Origin: an uncultured Rikenellaceae bacterium
GTDB taxonomy: Bacteria > Bacteroidota > Bacteroidia > Bacteroidales > Rikenellaceae
Length of the DNA stretch: 64,000 bases
Reading direction: 5' to 3'
Assembly (NCBI GenBank): GCA_949287525.1
Contig: CASEGL010000008.1
Span: 1-64,000 of the forward strand
In this document: positions 25,728 through 34,615 of the stretch, piece after piece
How positions within the stretch are numbered: the first letter of the stretch is position 1
Layout: each line of letters starts with the position of its first letter
Position numbers and translations under genes: made by a program
Notes under the pieces: model-generated
Seen by the model: only the letters and a program-made list of their open reading frames with translations
The model's database searches: none
Told to the model about the DNA's origin: nothing

Positions 25728-26777
25728 TTACCGTACCCGCAACTTGCGCCCTGCACGGATAATCGTCTTCTCGGTAATGTTGTTCAACTGGCACAACTTC
25801 CGCACGGTAGTGCCGTACTGCCGCGCGATCTTGCCCAGATAGTCACCCTTCCTGATCGTATGATAGACCGGTTCCGTCTTCGCCTTCTCCCTGGCGACGG
25901 CAGCCTTCTCGGCCGTTTCGATATTGTTCAGGATACCTTCCGAGGTCAGTTCGCCGTTCTGGTCGGCCGCCAGCAGCTTCCCGTCGTAATCGACCTCCTC
26001 TTCCAGCTCCGTGGAGGCACGCGAGTAGATGCTCAGATCCGATCGATCCAGCACAAACGTCTGGTAACGCAGATCGCCCTCTGCAAAATCAATCAAATGT
26101 TCCGGATCGAACGCCTGATCCTTGTAGCGCACCTCGAAATGGAGATGCGTACCGCTGCTGCGTCCCGTGCTGCCGGCAAAACCGATGACCGTTCCGGCCT
26201 TCACGTACTCGCCCGCCTCGACATTACACCGCAGCAGATGCCCGTACCAGGTCTCCAGCCCGTTGTCATGACGCACGATCACCAGATTGCCGTAACCGCC
26301 CGTATTGTACTGCGCATAGCGCACCCGGCCGCCGAATGCGGCGAAAACCGGCTCGCCCGAAGCCACGGAGATATCCACCCCCTGATGGCGGCGGCGCCCC
26401 CGCACACCGTAACGCGACCCGACACGTCCCATGACCGGCACATGGAAATCCTCGTAACGGTCAATGAGCTGCAGTTCGATCGACTTGGGCAGATCCTTCA
26501 GCTGCACGTCCCGGAACGCAAAGATGCCGTCCGTCACCCAATGGTCCTGAAAGGCTTCCTGCGCGAGACGCTCCTCCAGATCGACATAATAATAGCTCCA
26601 CGTATTGTTCGTATACAAGACGACCTTGACCCGTTCGTCGGCCGTGTCGAGCGTATCGATCGCCTGCCGCGGCAGTTCCTCCAGCGAAGGCGTGTAACGC
26701 TGTGCCGCCGCCGAAACCGGCAGCCAGGCCAGAGCCGCCCCCGCTGCCCAACGCAACAGGCGCTTTCCGTTATTCAT
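25728..26777 (-). CDS. M23 peptidoglycan endopeptidase with C-terminal LysM domain
   Basis: 349 residues. A signal peptide ends VSAAAQ (about residue 26). The LytM/M23 domain has a zinc motif HQGVDIS and the catalytic HLHFEVRYKD (about 200-210), with GYGNLVIVRHDNG and TWYGHL between. The C-terminal LysM (about 302-345) reads YHTIRKGDYLGKIARQYGTTV. It likely cleaves cross-links in peptidoglycan, or acts as a divisome activator, in the periplasm. ATG at 26777 (GGAGAG before it) overlaps the DUF3109 stop by 8 bases. The open frame reaches 26936, but that part is antisense-like and has no signal peptide. Confidence 0.88.
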   Translation of the reverse strand: MNNGKRLLRWAAGAALAWLPVSAAAQRYTPSLEELPRQAIDTLDTADERVKVVLYTNNTWSYYYVDLEERLAQEAFQDHWVTDGIFAFRDVQLKDLPKSIELQLIDRYEDFHVPVMGRVGSRYGVRGRRRHQGVDISVASGEPVFAAFGGRVRYAQYNTGGYGNLVIVRHDNGLETWYGHLLRCNVEAGEYVKAGTVIGFAGSTGRSSGTHLHFEVRYKDQAFDPEHLIDFAEGDLRYQTFVLDRSDLSIYSRASTELEEEVDYDGKLLAADQNGELTSEGILNNIETAEKAAVAREKAKTEPVYHTIRKGDYLGKIARQYGTTVRKLCQLNNITEKTIIRAGRKLRVR

Positions 26778-27375
26778 GTTCACTCTCTCCTGTTTCTTCA
26801 TTCTCCAGATAATGCGCCGCCGCCTCCAGCTCCTCGTAAAAGGCTTCGCCGAAACGGCGCACGATGGCTTCCCGCAGCGACTCGTACACCCGCACGCCTG
26901 TTTTGGCACCCAGTGCGCGCGCCGGAGCGCACACATCCCAGCGGTGGTAGTTGAGTCCCTCGCTGCCGTCGCTGAAGCGGGTCACCCGAATCGGGTAAAG
27001 GTGGCAGGAGACCGGCTTGCGGAACGACGTCCGTCCTTCGCGCCACGCCTTCTCGATGGCGCACAGCGTCACGCCCCCCTCCCGATAGGCATAGATGCAG
27101 TCCGCATCGCCGATCAGGGGCGTGGTGTAATCGCCCTCCCCGTCAATCACGTACAGACCCTGGCGTTCCGCCTCGCGGCGTCCCTCAGGCGTCATGTCGT
27201 CCCGGAAACGGGGATACTCCCGCTTCAGCACGTCGAGTTCCTCCTCCTCAAGCGGCGCTCCCGCATTGCCCTCTACGCAGCACATGCCCCGACAGCGTCC
27301 CAGGTCGCAGCAGAAGCGCTCGGTCAGCAGGTCGGTCACCACGATGCGGCCTTCGATCTCGATCAGTGTCTGCAC
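26770..27375 (-). CDS. DUF3109 family protein (cysteine-rich)
   Basis: 201 residues, a conserved Bacteroidetes family of unknown function. It has an N-terminal cysteine cluster FCCDLGRCRGMCC (about 21-33), then DCIYAY, VTLCAIEKAW, PVSCHLYPIR and a late DVCAPA. The arrangement of about eight cysteines with GRCRGMCC resembles CxxCxxCC-type Zn/Fe-chelating proteins (YkgJ-like), and a metal centre is inferred. It overlaps ddl (start 13 bases inside its 3' end) and the M23 gene, so it is translated with cell-wall genes. No direct link to peptidoglycan is established by sequence. Confidence 0.8.
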   Translation of the reverse strand: MQTLIEIEGRIVVTDLLTERFCCDLGRCRGMCCVEGNAGAPLEEEELDVLKREYPRFRDDMTPEGRREAERQGLYVIDGEGDYTTPLIGDADCIYAYREGGVTLCAIEKAWREGRTSFRKPVSCHLYPIRVTRFSDGSEGLNYHRWDVCAPARALGAKTGVRVYESLREAIVRRFGEAFYEELEAAAHYLENEETGESEHE

Positions 27376-28355
27376 AGCGTATCGGAAATTATGGTGTCGA
27401 GTACGTCGGAAAGTTTCATACCGGCCGCAGCGAGCTGTTTCGGCACGATGCTGCCGCCGCTCATGCCCGGCACGGAGTTGATCTCGATCATATAGATGCG
27501 GTCATCGGGCGTGAGCAGGAAATCCACCCGCACCAGCCCGCGGCAATGGCAGGCTTCGGCCGCACGTACGGCTGCCTGACGGATCCGTTCGGCCGTCTGG
27601 TCGGGAATCGGCGCCGGCGTAATCTCGTCCGACATGCCGGCCGTATATTTGGCTTCGTAGTCGAAGAATTCGTTGTGCGCCACGATCTCGGTCACCGGCA
27701 ATGCACGCACCTGGCCGGCTGTCAGCAGCACGCCGCAGCCGAACTCGCGGCCGGCGATGAACTCCTCGATCAGCACGGCGTCGCTCTCGGTGAAAGCCGT
27801 CTCGACGGCCTGCTCCAGCTGGGAGGCCTCCTTGACCTTCGTCACGCCGCAGCTGCTGCCGCTCGCATTGGGCTTCACGAACAGCGGCAGCCCCAACCGC
27901 TCTACGATGGCCTGCCAGTCGGGATGCTGGCCGCGGCGGATCAGCACCTCGCGCGCCAGATTCAGCCCCTCGACCTCCGACACGACCCGTTTGCAGAGGG
28001 TCTTGTCGAACGTCTCCACGGACGACACGCTGTCGGACGTGGAATACGGAATGCCCATCATCTCGAGGTAGCCCTGCAGTTTGCCGTCCTCGCCGGGCGT
28101 ACCGTGGATCATGATGAAGGCATAGTCGAACGCGATGCGGTCCTCGCCCAGATGGAGCGAGAAATCGGTCTTGTCTACCTCTACCTTGCGTCCGCCGGCT
28201 CCGTCGCACATCCATTGGCGGCCGTGGACATCCACGATGAATACATTGTATTTGGTCTTGTCGAATGCCTCATAGACCATCTTTGCGCTGTTCAGGGCGA
28301 TCTCCCGCTCCGAGGAGTTGCCGCCGGCCATCAGCGCAATATTCAGTTTCTTCAT
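27363..28355 (-). CDS. ddl: D-alanine--D-alanine ligase
   Basis: Ddl makes the D-Ala-D-Ala terminus of the peptidoglycan stem, which MurF then uses. The 330-residue ATP-grasp protein has the N-terminal GGNSSEREIALNSA, MIHGTPGEDGKLQGYLE (about 84-100) with the conserved acidic and Gly residues, VKPNASGSSCGVTKV, and the metal-binding end EINSVPGMSGGSIVPKQ. It is 96 bases downstream of a small TPR-like ORF and overlaps DUF3109, inside a run from yicC to the M23 peptidase. The peptide supply role matches the murE-murD cluster at 58-62 kb. Confidence 0.95.
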   Translation of the reverse strand: MKKLNIALMAGGNSSEREIALNSAKMVYEAFDKTKYNVFIVDVHGRQWMCDGAGGRKVEVDKTDFSLHLGEDRIAFDYAFIMIHGTPGEDGKLQGYLEMMGIPYSTSDSVSSVETFDKTLCKRVVSEVEGLNLAREVLIRRGQHPDWQAIVERLGLPLFVKPNASGSSCGVTKVKEASQLEQAVETAFTESDAVLIEEFIAGREFGCGVLLTAGQVRALPVTEIVAHNEFFDYEAKYTAGMSDEITPAPIPDQTAERIRQAAVRAAEACHCRGLVRVDFLLTPDDRIYMIEINSVPGMSGGSIVPKQLAAAGMKLSDVLDTIISDTLCRH

Positions 28356-28451
28356 GATTGCGTCAAAAAACTATACTGTCGTTCAAGATTTTTTCCTACG
28401 TTCCGTTACCGTGCCGCGAGGCTGCCGAAACAGCGCCTCGCCGCCCGCGCA

Positions 28452-28688
28452 TCACGGGTTATAATAATCGGTGCAACGGTACTCCAAAATCTCGTTAATC
28501 ATCTTCACGTACTGCTGCACCTCGGCATTCTCCTCGTCCATGCGCAGCACGGTATGGAAATCATTGAGCGCGCTGCCGAAGTCATGGGCGCGGAAATGGA
28601 GTTTGCCCCGCTCCACATAGAGGGCGATATTCTCCCGCTCCGCCTCGATAGCCGCCGTCAGTCTGGCGATTTCTCCTGCGTGATCCAT
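28452..28688 (-). CDS. Small TPR-like protein
   Basis: 78 residues, almost entirely helical: an N-terminal helix of about 20, then one tetratricopeptide-like repeat, ALYVERGKLHFRAHDFGSALNDFHTVLRMD. It overlaps the last 31 bases of nadD in another frame. The start MDHAGEIARLTA is plausible. Because it is small and overlaps, a spurious frame is possible, but the clear TPR signature and the gap after it support expression. Function unknown; perhaps a scaffold-type partner of its neighbours. Confidence 0.6.
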   Translation of the reverse strand: MDHAGEIARLTAAIEAERENIALYVERGKLHFRAHDFGSALNDFHTVLRMDEENAEVQQYVKMINEILEYRCTDYYNP

Positions 28689-29251
28689 AATTTATGCTCC
28701 TTTATGTAATTCTTCACCGCCTCCGCCACCATGTCGGAGTCGCCTTCGGCCAACGCCCGACGCACTTCGGTCGAGGAGCAGTCCTCGAAAGGCTCCCCCT
28801 CCAGCGTCTCGAACCGGGCATCGCCGTCGCCGGCATAGCCGCGGCGCGGATAGACATATATCTTATAACGGGAGACGATCCGCTCCCATTGCTTCCATCG
28901 TTCGATCTGCCCCACGATGTCGGTACCCACCAGCATGGCGAACCGGATGTCGGGCCACCGGCGCTCCAGCTCCTCCAGCGTGTCGATCGTGTAGGAGGGA
29001 CGCGGCATGCCGAACTCCACGTCGCACACCTTCATCCGGTCGGGATAGCGCGACGACTCGGCGGCCAGCTGGGTCATGCGCAGCCGGTGCCGCTCGTCAA
29101 TCAGTTCCGACTTCGGCTTGAGGGGATTCTGCGGCGACACCACAAACCACACCTCATCACACAGGCCGCGTTCCAGCACCCGTTCGGCCACCGCGATGTG
29201 ACCCTTGTGGATCGGGTTGAATGAACCGAAATAGAGGACGACCGTACGCAT
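28658..29251 (-). CDS. nadD: Nicotinate-nucleotide adenylyltransferase
   Basis: NadD adenylates NaMN to deamido-NAD. The 197-residue protein has GSFNPIHKGH at 9-18 (the HxxH nucleotidyl-transfer motif), VVSPQNPLK, the MLVGTDI segment, and the late SSTEVRRAL motif that binds phosphate. It starts 4 bases after gmk and overlaps the TPR-like ORF at its end. The order yicC-gmk-nadD is common in Bacteroidetes. Confidence 0.95.
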   Translation of the reverse strand: MRTVVLYFGSFNPIHKGHIAVAERVLERGLCDEVWFVVSPQNPLKPKSELIDERHRLRMTQLAAESSRYPDRMKVCDVEFGMPRPSYTIDTLEELERRWPDIRFAMLVGTDIVGQIERWKQWERIVSRYKIYVYPRRGYAGDGDARFETLEGEPFEDCSSTEVRRALAEGDSDMVAEAVKNYIKEHKLWITQEKSPD

Positions 29252-29255
29252 GGAA

Positions 29256-29834
29256 TCAGGCTCCGATGAAACCGGCCACCAGACGCTCCACCTCGGCGAT
29301 GGCCGTCTGCAGGTCGTCGTTCACCACGACATGGTCGAAACGGTCGGCGAAGGTCAGTTCATACTCGGCCTTGGCCACCCGTTTCTCGATCACCTCCGGG
29401 GCATCTGTGGCCCGTCCGACCAGTCTCCGGCGCAGCTCCTCGATCGAGGGAGGCATCACGAAGATCGACATGGCGCGGTCGCCGAAAATCGACTTGAGGT
29501 TCACGCCGCCCTTGACATCCACATCGAACAGGATGACATGCCCCTTGCGCCAGATGCGCTCCAGTTCCGACTTCAGCGTTCCGTAGCGGGTGCCGGCATA
29601 CACCTCCTCCCACTCCACGAAACGGTCTTCCGCACAGGCGCGTTCAAACTCCTCCGGCGTGAGGAAATAGTAGTCGCGTCCGTCCTGCTCGGTATGGCGC
29701 GGCGCACGCGAAGTGGCCGAAATGGAAAACTCCAGCTGCGGGAACTTCTCGGAGAGCGCCCGCACGATAGTGGTCTTGCCCGCCCCCGACGGCGCCGAAA
29801 AGATGACCAGCTTACCCGAAATAGCCTCCGACAT
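29256..29834 (-). CDS. gmk: Guanylate kinase
   Basis: It phosphorylates GMP to GDP. 192 residues: P-loop SAPSGAGKTTI at about 13-23, GMP-binding SATSRAPRHTEQDGRDYYF, VLFDVDVKGG, and the lid-region FVMPPSIEELRRRL. It starts 5 bases after yicC and ends 4 bases before nadD, so it is part of a tight operon. The purine salvage gene hpt in this window supplies GMP when guanine is used. Confidence 0.96.
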   Translation of the reverse strand: MSEAISGKLVIFSAPSGAGKTTIVRALSEKFPQLEFSISATSRAPRHTEQDGRDYYFLTPEEFERACAEDRFVEWEEVYAGTRYGTLKSELERIWRKGHVILFDVDVKGGVNLKSIFGDRAMSIFVMPPSIEELRRRLVGRATDAPEVIEKRVAKAEYELTFADRFDHVVVNDDLQTAIAEVERLVAGFIGA

Positions 29835-29839
29835 AACGC

Positions 29840-30718
29840 TTACAGAATATTGAGTACCTGTTCCTTGATTTTCTCCAGCTCGTCCTTCATCATCACCACG
29901 AGGCGCTGCATGTCGCTGTCGTTGGCCTTCGAGCCGAGCGTATTGATCTCGCGGCCCATCTCCTGGGCGATGAAGGCCAGTTTGCGGCCCACATTCTCCT
30001 CTCCGGCAGCCACCTCGCGGAAGTAGCGGCAGTGGTTGTCGAGCCGCACCTTCTCCTCGGTGACGTCCAGCTTCTCGACATAGAAGATCATCTCCTGCTC
30101 CAGCCGGTTCTCGTCCACGGGAATGCCGACCGAGGCGATGTTGTCACGGATACGCTCCTTGATGACCTGCACGCGGCGCTGCTCATAAGGCTCCACCTCG
30201 CGGCGATAACCCTCGATCTTGCCGATGCGCGCCACCAGGTCGTTGATGAGCGTCCGTCCCTCCTGCTCGCGGAAAGCATCGAACGCCGTCAGCGCGGCAT
30301 CCAGTGCGCCGAAGAGCGCCTCACGCTCCTCGTCCGACACGCTCGGCGTCTCGCTGCTGACCACCTCCGGCAGCCGCAGCACGGCCGCCATCAGCGCGGC
30401 ATCCATGCCCTCGCCGCCGCAGTTCAGCTCGGCGCCCAGCGAACGCAGGGTCTCGTAATAGGTTTTGAAAAGCTCCCGATTGATGGCGACGGGCAATGCC
30501 GCAACCGTCGTCTCCACATTGACGAACACATCGACCTTGCCGCGCACGACCGCCTTGCCTATCCGGCTGCGGATCTCGTACTCGAAGGGGCGATAAAGTG
30601 CCGGAAGGCGCATCGCCAGATCGAGCTGTTTGCTGTTGAGCGAGCGCACCTCCACCGTGATTTTCTTGTTACCGACCGTCGCTTCGGACTTGCCGTAACC
30701 GGTCATTGACTTCACCAT
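29840..30718 (-). CDS. yicC: YicC family endoribonuclease
   Basis: 292 residues. Its N-terminus, VKSMTGYGKSEA, is the YicC signature, followed by the VEVRSLNSKQLDLAMRLP block. The C-terminal DUF1732 domain ends SKANDSDMQRLVVMMKDELEKIKEQVLNIL, with the conserved catalytic/structural segment. E. coli YicC is reported to cleave the RyhB sRNA; the target in this organism is unknown. The start at 30718 follows the family; the frame opens further upstream. A -7 box lies at 30740-30747, so it heads the operon. Confidence 0.92.
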   Translation of the reverse strand: MVKSMTGYGKSEATVGNKKITVEVRSLNSKQLDLAMRLPALYRPFEYEIRSRIGKAVVRGKVDVFVNVETTVAALPVAINRELFKTYYETLRSLGAELNCGGEGMDAALMAAVLRLPEVVSSETPSVSDEEREALFGALDAALTAFDAFREQEGRTLINDLVARIGKIEGYRREVEPYEQRRVQVIKERIRDNIASVGIPVDENRLEQEMIFYVEKLDVTEEKVRLDNHCRYFREVAAGEENVGRKLAFIAQEMGREINTLGSKANDSDMQRLVVMMKDELEKIKEQVLNIL

Positions 30719-30739
30719 AGATGTTTTTGATTTAAAGTA

Positions 30740-30747
30740 CAAATATA
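30740..30747 (-). promoter_or_regulatory. -7 box (TATATTTG) for yicC-gmk-nadD
   Basis: Minus-strand TATATTTG is 22 bases upstream of the yicC start. Confidence 0.5.
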
Positions 30748-30807
30748 CGGCAAAAAACAGGAATGGCGAACGTCTTTCCGGAGGCCGCAAATTATTCCCG
30801 AAATAAA

Positions 30808-30838
30808 TTGCAGTATCGGAAACATTTGGCTATCTTTG
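30808..30838 (+). promoter_or_regulatory. Bacteroidetes promoter of serC operon
   Basis: TTG at 30808-30810 and TATCTTTG at 30831-30838 are 20 bases apart, close to the consensus -33/-7 layout. The serC start follows at 30912, leaving a leader of about 65 bases. Confidence 0.7.
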
Positions 30839-30911
30839 CAGGAAAGAACATCCACTAACGGATCGAAACAAAACAATCCATACATTCTAACAAATCAAAA
30901 GATTTAGAACC

Positions 30912-31994
30912 ATGCAGAAACACAATTTCAACGCAGGCCCCTGCGTACTGCCCAAGCCCGCGATCGAATCGGCTATCGCGGCTATCCGTGATTTCGACAA
31001 CACCGGTATCGGCATTCTGGAAATTTCTCACCGTACTCCGGGTTGGGAGCGCATCATGGCCGAAACGGAGCAGCTCTGGAGAGATCTTTTGAACATTCCG
31101 GACGACTACGCCGTACTCTTCCTCGGCGGTGGCGCATCGACGCAGTTCTTCGAAGTTCCGGCCAACCTGCTCAACAAGAAAGCCGCTTATCTGCAGACCG
31201 GCGTTTGGGCTAAGAAAGCCGTTAAAGAGGCTAAATTCTACGGCGAGGTAGAAGTAGTCGCTTCTTCCGAAGACAAAAACTACACCTACATTCCGAAGAA
31301 CTACACCATCCCGACGGATGCCGACTACTTCCACATCACGACCAACAACACCATCTACGGTACCGAGATCCACGAGGACATCGACTGCCCGATCACGCTC
31401 GTAGCCGACATGTCGTCGGATATCATGAGCCGTCCGGTTGACGTTAAGAAATACGGCCTCATCTACGGTGGCGCACAGAAGAACGTAGGCCCCGCCGGCG
31501 TAACGTTCGTTATCGTTCGCAAAGACCTCCTCGGCAAGATGGATCGCAAGCTCCAGACGATGGTGGACTACCGCACCCACATCGGCGACGAGCCGCGCAA
31601 CAACTCGATGTTCAACACCCCGCCCGTATTCTCGATCTTCGTAATGCACGAGACGCTGAAATGGGTTAAGGAACTCGGCGGCGTTGAGGAGATGTACAAA
31701 CGCAACAAGAAGAAAGCAGAAACCCTCTACAACGAGATCGACCGCAACTCGATGTTCGTAGGCACGGCCGTTAAGGAAGACCGTTCGATCATGAACGTTT
31801 GCTTCGTAATGGCTCCGGGTCACGAGAACCTCGAGAGCGAGTTCATGGCTTTCGCAAAAGAGAAAGGCATGGTCGGCATCAAGGGTCACCGTTCGGTAGG
31901 CGGCTTCCGCGCTTCGATCTACAACGCCTGCCCGCAGGAGAGCGTAGACGCTCTGGTTGCCTGCATGCAGGAGTTCGAGAAGCTCCACAAATAG
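30912..31994 (+). CDS. serC: Phosphoserine aminotransferase
   Basis: SerC is a PLP enzyme converting 3-phosphohydroxypyruvate to phosphoserine. The 360-residue protein starts [16 protein letters not shown], with [23 protein letters not shown] and the PLP-lysine segment [12 protein letters not shown] (K190). It is first of serC-serA-DUF1015. Codon use in these three genes, with more T- and A-ending codons than neighbours (GTA, GTT, GCT), suggests strong expression. serB is not in the window. Confidence 0.95.
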   Translation: MQKHNFNAGPCVLPKPAIESAIAAIRDFDNTGIGILEISHRTPGWERIMAETEQLWRDLLNIPDDYAVLFLGGGASTQFFEVPANLLNKKAAYLQTGVWAKKAVKEAKFYGEVEVVASSEDKNYTYIPKNYTIPTDADYFHITTNNTIYGTEIHEDIDCPITLVADMSSDIMSRPVDVKKYGLIYGGAQKNVGPAGVTFVIVRKDLLGKMDRKLQTMVDYRTHIGDEPRNNSMFNTPPVFSIFVMHETLKWVKELGGVEEMYKRNKKKAETLYNEIDRNSMFVGTAVKEDRSIMNVCFVMAPGHENLESEFMAFAKEKGMVGIKGHRSVGGFRASIYNACPQESVDALVACMQEFEKLHK

Positions 31995-32075
31995 TCGATG
32001 GGAATCATCGCATTTGTATCGGATGCTCCAAAAAAAGAAAAGAGTATAGATTTCTATTCGTTAAACGATTTCGAA

Positions 32076-33002
32076 ATGAAAGTTTTATTGGCTACCGAGA
32101 AGCCCTTTGCAAAAGTTGCTTCCGACGGTATCAGAGAAATAATTGAAAAAGCAGGCTACGAACTCGTCGTTCTGGAGAAATACACCGACAAGAGCGCTCT
32201 GCTGGCAGCTGTTGCCGACGTGGATGCCATCATCATCCGCAGCGACAAAATCACGGCTGAGGTGATCGAAGCCGCCAAAAACCTGAAAATCGTGGTTCGT
32301 GCCGGTGCCGGTTACGACAACGTGGATCTGGCTGCCGCTACGGCCCGCAAGATCGTCGTAATGAACACTCCGGGTCAGAACTCGAACGCCGTTGCCGAGC
32401 TGGCTATCGGCATGATGATCTTCATGGCCCGCAACCAGTTCAACCCGGGTACGGGTACGGAACTCCGCGGCAAACGCCTCGGTATCCACGCTTACGGCAA
32501 TGTCGGCAAGATCGTGGCTCACTACGGCAAAGGCTTCGGCATGGAGGTTCACGCTTTCGACCCGTTCATCACGGACAAGAGCGTTTATGAGAAAGACGGT
32601 GTGATTCCGGTTTCGTCGATCGAGGAACTCTACTCGAACAGCGATTACGTTTCGATCCACATCCCCGCTACCGAGCAGACCAAGAAGTCGATCAACTATG
32701 ACCTGCTGAGCAAGATGCCGAAGGGTGCAACGATCGTGAACACCGCCCGCAAAGAGGTTATCGACGAGGAAGGTCTGGCCAAAGTTCTGGCCGACAGAAC
32801 CGACCTCAAGTACATTACCGACATCGCTGCCGACATGCAGGTTGTCCTGAACGAGAAATTCGGAACCCGCGTATTCGCTACGCCGAAGAAGATGGGTGCC
32901 GAGACTCAGGAGGCCAACGTGAATGCCGCTCTGGCAGCAGCCAACCAGATTGTGGGTTTCTTCACCAAAGGAGAAAACCGCTTCCAGGTAAACAAATGGT
33001 AA
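32076..33002 (+). CDS. serA: D-3-phosphoglycerate dehydrogenase (short type, Lys variant)
   Basis: It oxidises 3-phosphoglycerate in the first step of serine synthesis. The start MKVLLATEKPFAK gives 308 residues; an earlier ATG at 31998 opens the frame by 26 codons but lacks family sequence. It has RSDKITAEVIEAA, VRAGAGYDNVD, the NAD loop RLGIHAYGNVGK and NTARKEVIDEEGL with the catalytic Arg. Where longer SerA proteins have the catalytic His in a TPHIGA segment, here it reads TPKKMGAETQEAN. The Lys replacement is known for the short type III-K enzymes of Bacteroidetes and Entamoeba. There is no ACT regulatory domain, so no serine feedback is expected. Confidence 0.92.
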   Translation: MKVLLATEKPFAKVASDGIREIIEKAGYELVVLEKYTDKSALLAAVADVDAIIIRSDKITAEVIEAAKNLKIVVRAGAGYDNVDLAAATARKIVVMNTPGQNSNAVAELAIGMMIFMARNQFNPGTGTELRGKRLGIHAYGNVGKIVAHYGKGFGMEVHAFDPFITDKSVYEKDGVIPVSSIEELYSNSDYVSIHIPATEQTKKSINYDLLSKMPKGATIVNTARKEVIDEEGLAKVLADRTDLKYITDIAADMQVVLNEKFGTRVFATPKKMGAETQEANVNAALAAANQIVGFFTKGENRFQVNKW

Positions 33003-33092
33003 TCTGACCGATCAAGACCGGCACCATTGCTCCGTGCAGTGATGCCGGTCTTTGGTGTATAAAAACCGCAACAAATCCAAAACCGAAATACG

Positions 33093-34331
33093 ATGGTAAA
33101 GATCAAACCTTTCAAGGCCACCCGTCCGCCGAAACAGTATGCGGCTGAGGTTGCTTCGCGTCCTTACGACGTGCTGAACTCGCAGGAGGCAAAAGCCGAG
33201 GCTACCGAGCGCTCGCTGCTTCACATCATCAAACCGGAGATCGACTTCGACCCGATCGCCGGAGAACACGAACAGCGCGTATATGATAAGGCTGTCGAGA
33301 ACTTCAAACTCTGGAAAAACAAAGAGTGGCTCGTAAAAGACGGCGAGGAGCATTACTACATCTACGCTCAGACCATGAACGGCAAAACGCAGTACGGTCT
33401 GGCCGTAGCTTCGCACTTCCAGGACTACATCGACGGTAAGATCAAAAAACACGAACTTACCCGCGTGGAGAAAGAGGAAGACCGCATGATCCACGTAAAC
33501 ATCCAGAATGCCAACATCGAACCGGTATTCTTCGCTTATCCCGCCATCAAGGAAGTGGACGACATCGTTGCCAATATCGTGAAGAACCAGCCCGCCGAGT
33601 ATGACTTCACCTCGGAGGACGGCGTACGTCACCAGATGTGGGTTATCAACGAGAAGGCCACCAACGACCGCATCACGAAGATCTTCGAAGGCGTACCCGC
33701 CATGTATGTTGCCGACGGACACCACCGTACCGCAGCTGCCGCCCGTGTAGGTCAGGAGCGCATGAAAGCCAACCCCAACCACACCGGCGAAGAGGAGTAC
33801 AACTACTTCCTGGCCGTGATCTTCCCGGACAACCAGCTCAACATCATCGACTACAACCGTGTCGTAAAAGACCTGAACGGTCTCACGAAAGAGCAGTTCC
33901 TCGATGCCCTGAAGAAAGACTTCGACGTAGTAGAGGTAGGCAAAGAGATCTACAAACCGAACAAGCTCCACAACTTCGGCATGTATCTCGACGGCAAATG
34001 GTACAACCTGACCGCCAAGGCCGGCACGTACGATGACAACGACCCGATCGGTGTTCTCGACGTAACCGTGCTGTCGAACCTCGTACTGGACAACATCCTC
34101 GGCATCAAGGATCTCCGCACCGACAAACGTATCGACTTTGTCGGCGGTATCCGCGGTCTGGGCGAGCTGCAGCGTCGTGTGGACAGCGGCGAGATGAAGG
34201 TAGCGTTCGCACTCTACCCCGTTTCGATGAAACAGCTGATCGACATCGCCGACAGCGGCAAGATCATGCCTCCGAAAACGACGTGGTTCGAACCGAAACT
34301 GCGTTCGGGTGTCGTGATCCACGAATTTTAA
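33093..34331 (+). CDS. DUF1015 family protein, serine-operon partner
   Basis: 412 residues of the conserved DUF1015 family. The family signature AMYVADGHHRTAAAARVG is centred on D208-G-H-H-R212; this DGHHR-like motif resembles the active-site loop of ParB/sulfiredoxin-fold serine kinases (SerK/SbnI). No signal peptide or membrane segment is visible, so it is cytoplasmic. It follows serA by 90 bases on a shared transcript, and shares its codon usage. The same serC-serA-DUF1015 order occurs in other Bacteroidales. A role in serine or phosphoserine metabolism is inferred, not shown. Confidence 0.85.
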   Translation: MVKIKPFKATRPPKQYAAEVASRPYDVLNSQEAKAEATERSLLHIIKPEIDFDPIAGEHEQRVYDKAVENFKLWKNKEWLVKDGEEHYYIYAQTMNGKTQYGLAVASHFQDYIDGKIKKHELTRVEKEEDRMIHVNIQNANIEPVFFAYPAIKEVDDIVANIVKNQPAEYDFTSEDGVRHQMWVINEKATNDRITKIFEGVPAMYVADGHHRTAAAARVGQERMKANPNHTGEEEYNYFLAVIFPDNQLNIIDYNRVVKDLNGLTKEQFLDALKKDFDVVEVGKEIYKPNKLHNFGMYLDGKWYNLTAKAGTYDDNDPIGVLDVTVLSNLVLDNILGIKDLRTDKRIDFVGGIRGLGELQRRVDSGEMKVAFALYPVSMKQLIDIADSGKIMPPKTTWFEPKLRSGVVIHEF

Positions 34332-34355
34332 TCGATCCGAACCGATCGAATGAGA

Positions 34356-34385
34356 AGCGGTCCGCGCCATGCGGACCGCTTTTTA
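34356..34385 (+). terminator. Terminator of the serine operon
   Basis: The perfect 10-bp stem AGCGGTCCGC/GCGGACCGCT with loop GCCAT is followed by TTTTTAT. Confidence 0.88.
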
Positions 34386-34615
34386 TGTAAACGGGTAAGC
34401 AGTATCAGACAGGACAACAAGCAGAAGGGCAACTGCACGAAGGAGCAAATCGGCAGGCAGGACTTCTCTCCTGCCCAGGCGGCCATCCGGCGAACCTGAC
34501 TGCCTCAATCCCGACCGCCTCTGCCAACAAGTATGGGAACCAAAGAGAGACACGAAGAGAGGGGACGGCTGCATTCCGATCACGTCCATCCCTTGAAAGC
34601 CTACAGGCACCGTCT

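Noticed and set aside
31998-32075. Earlier start for serA
   Set aside because: The extra 26 residues do not match SerA N-termini, which begin at the MKVLLATEKP equivalent; the longer start remains formally possible.
34386-34615. 75-codon frame downstream of the DUF5689 pseudogene as a remnant of a nuclease gene
   Set aside because: The translated sequence has no recognisable domain or signal peptide, and composition suggests non-coding DNA.
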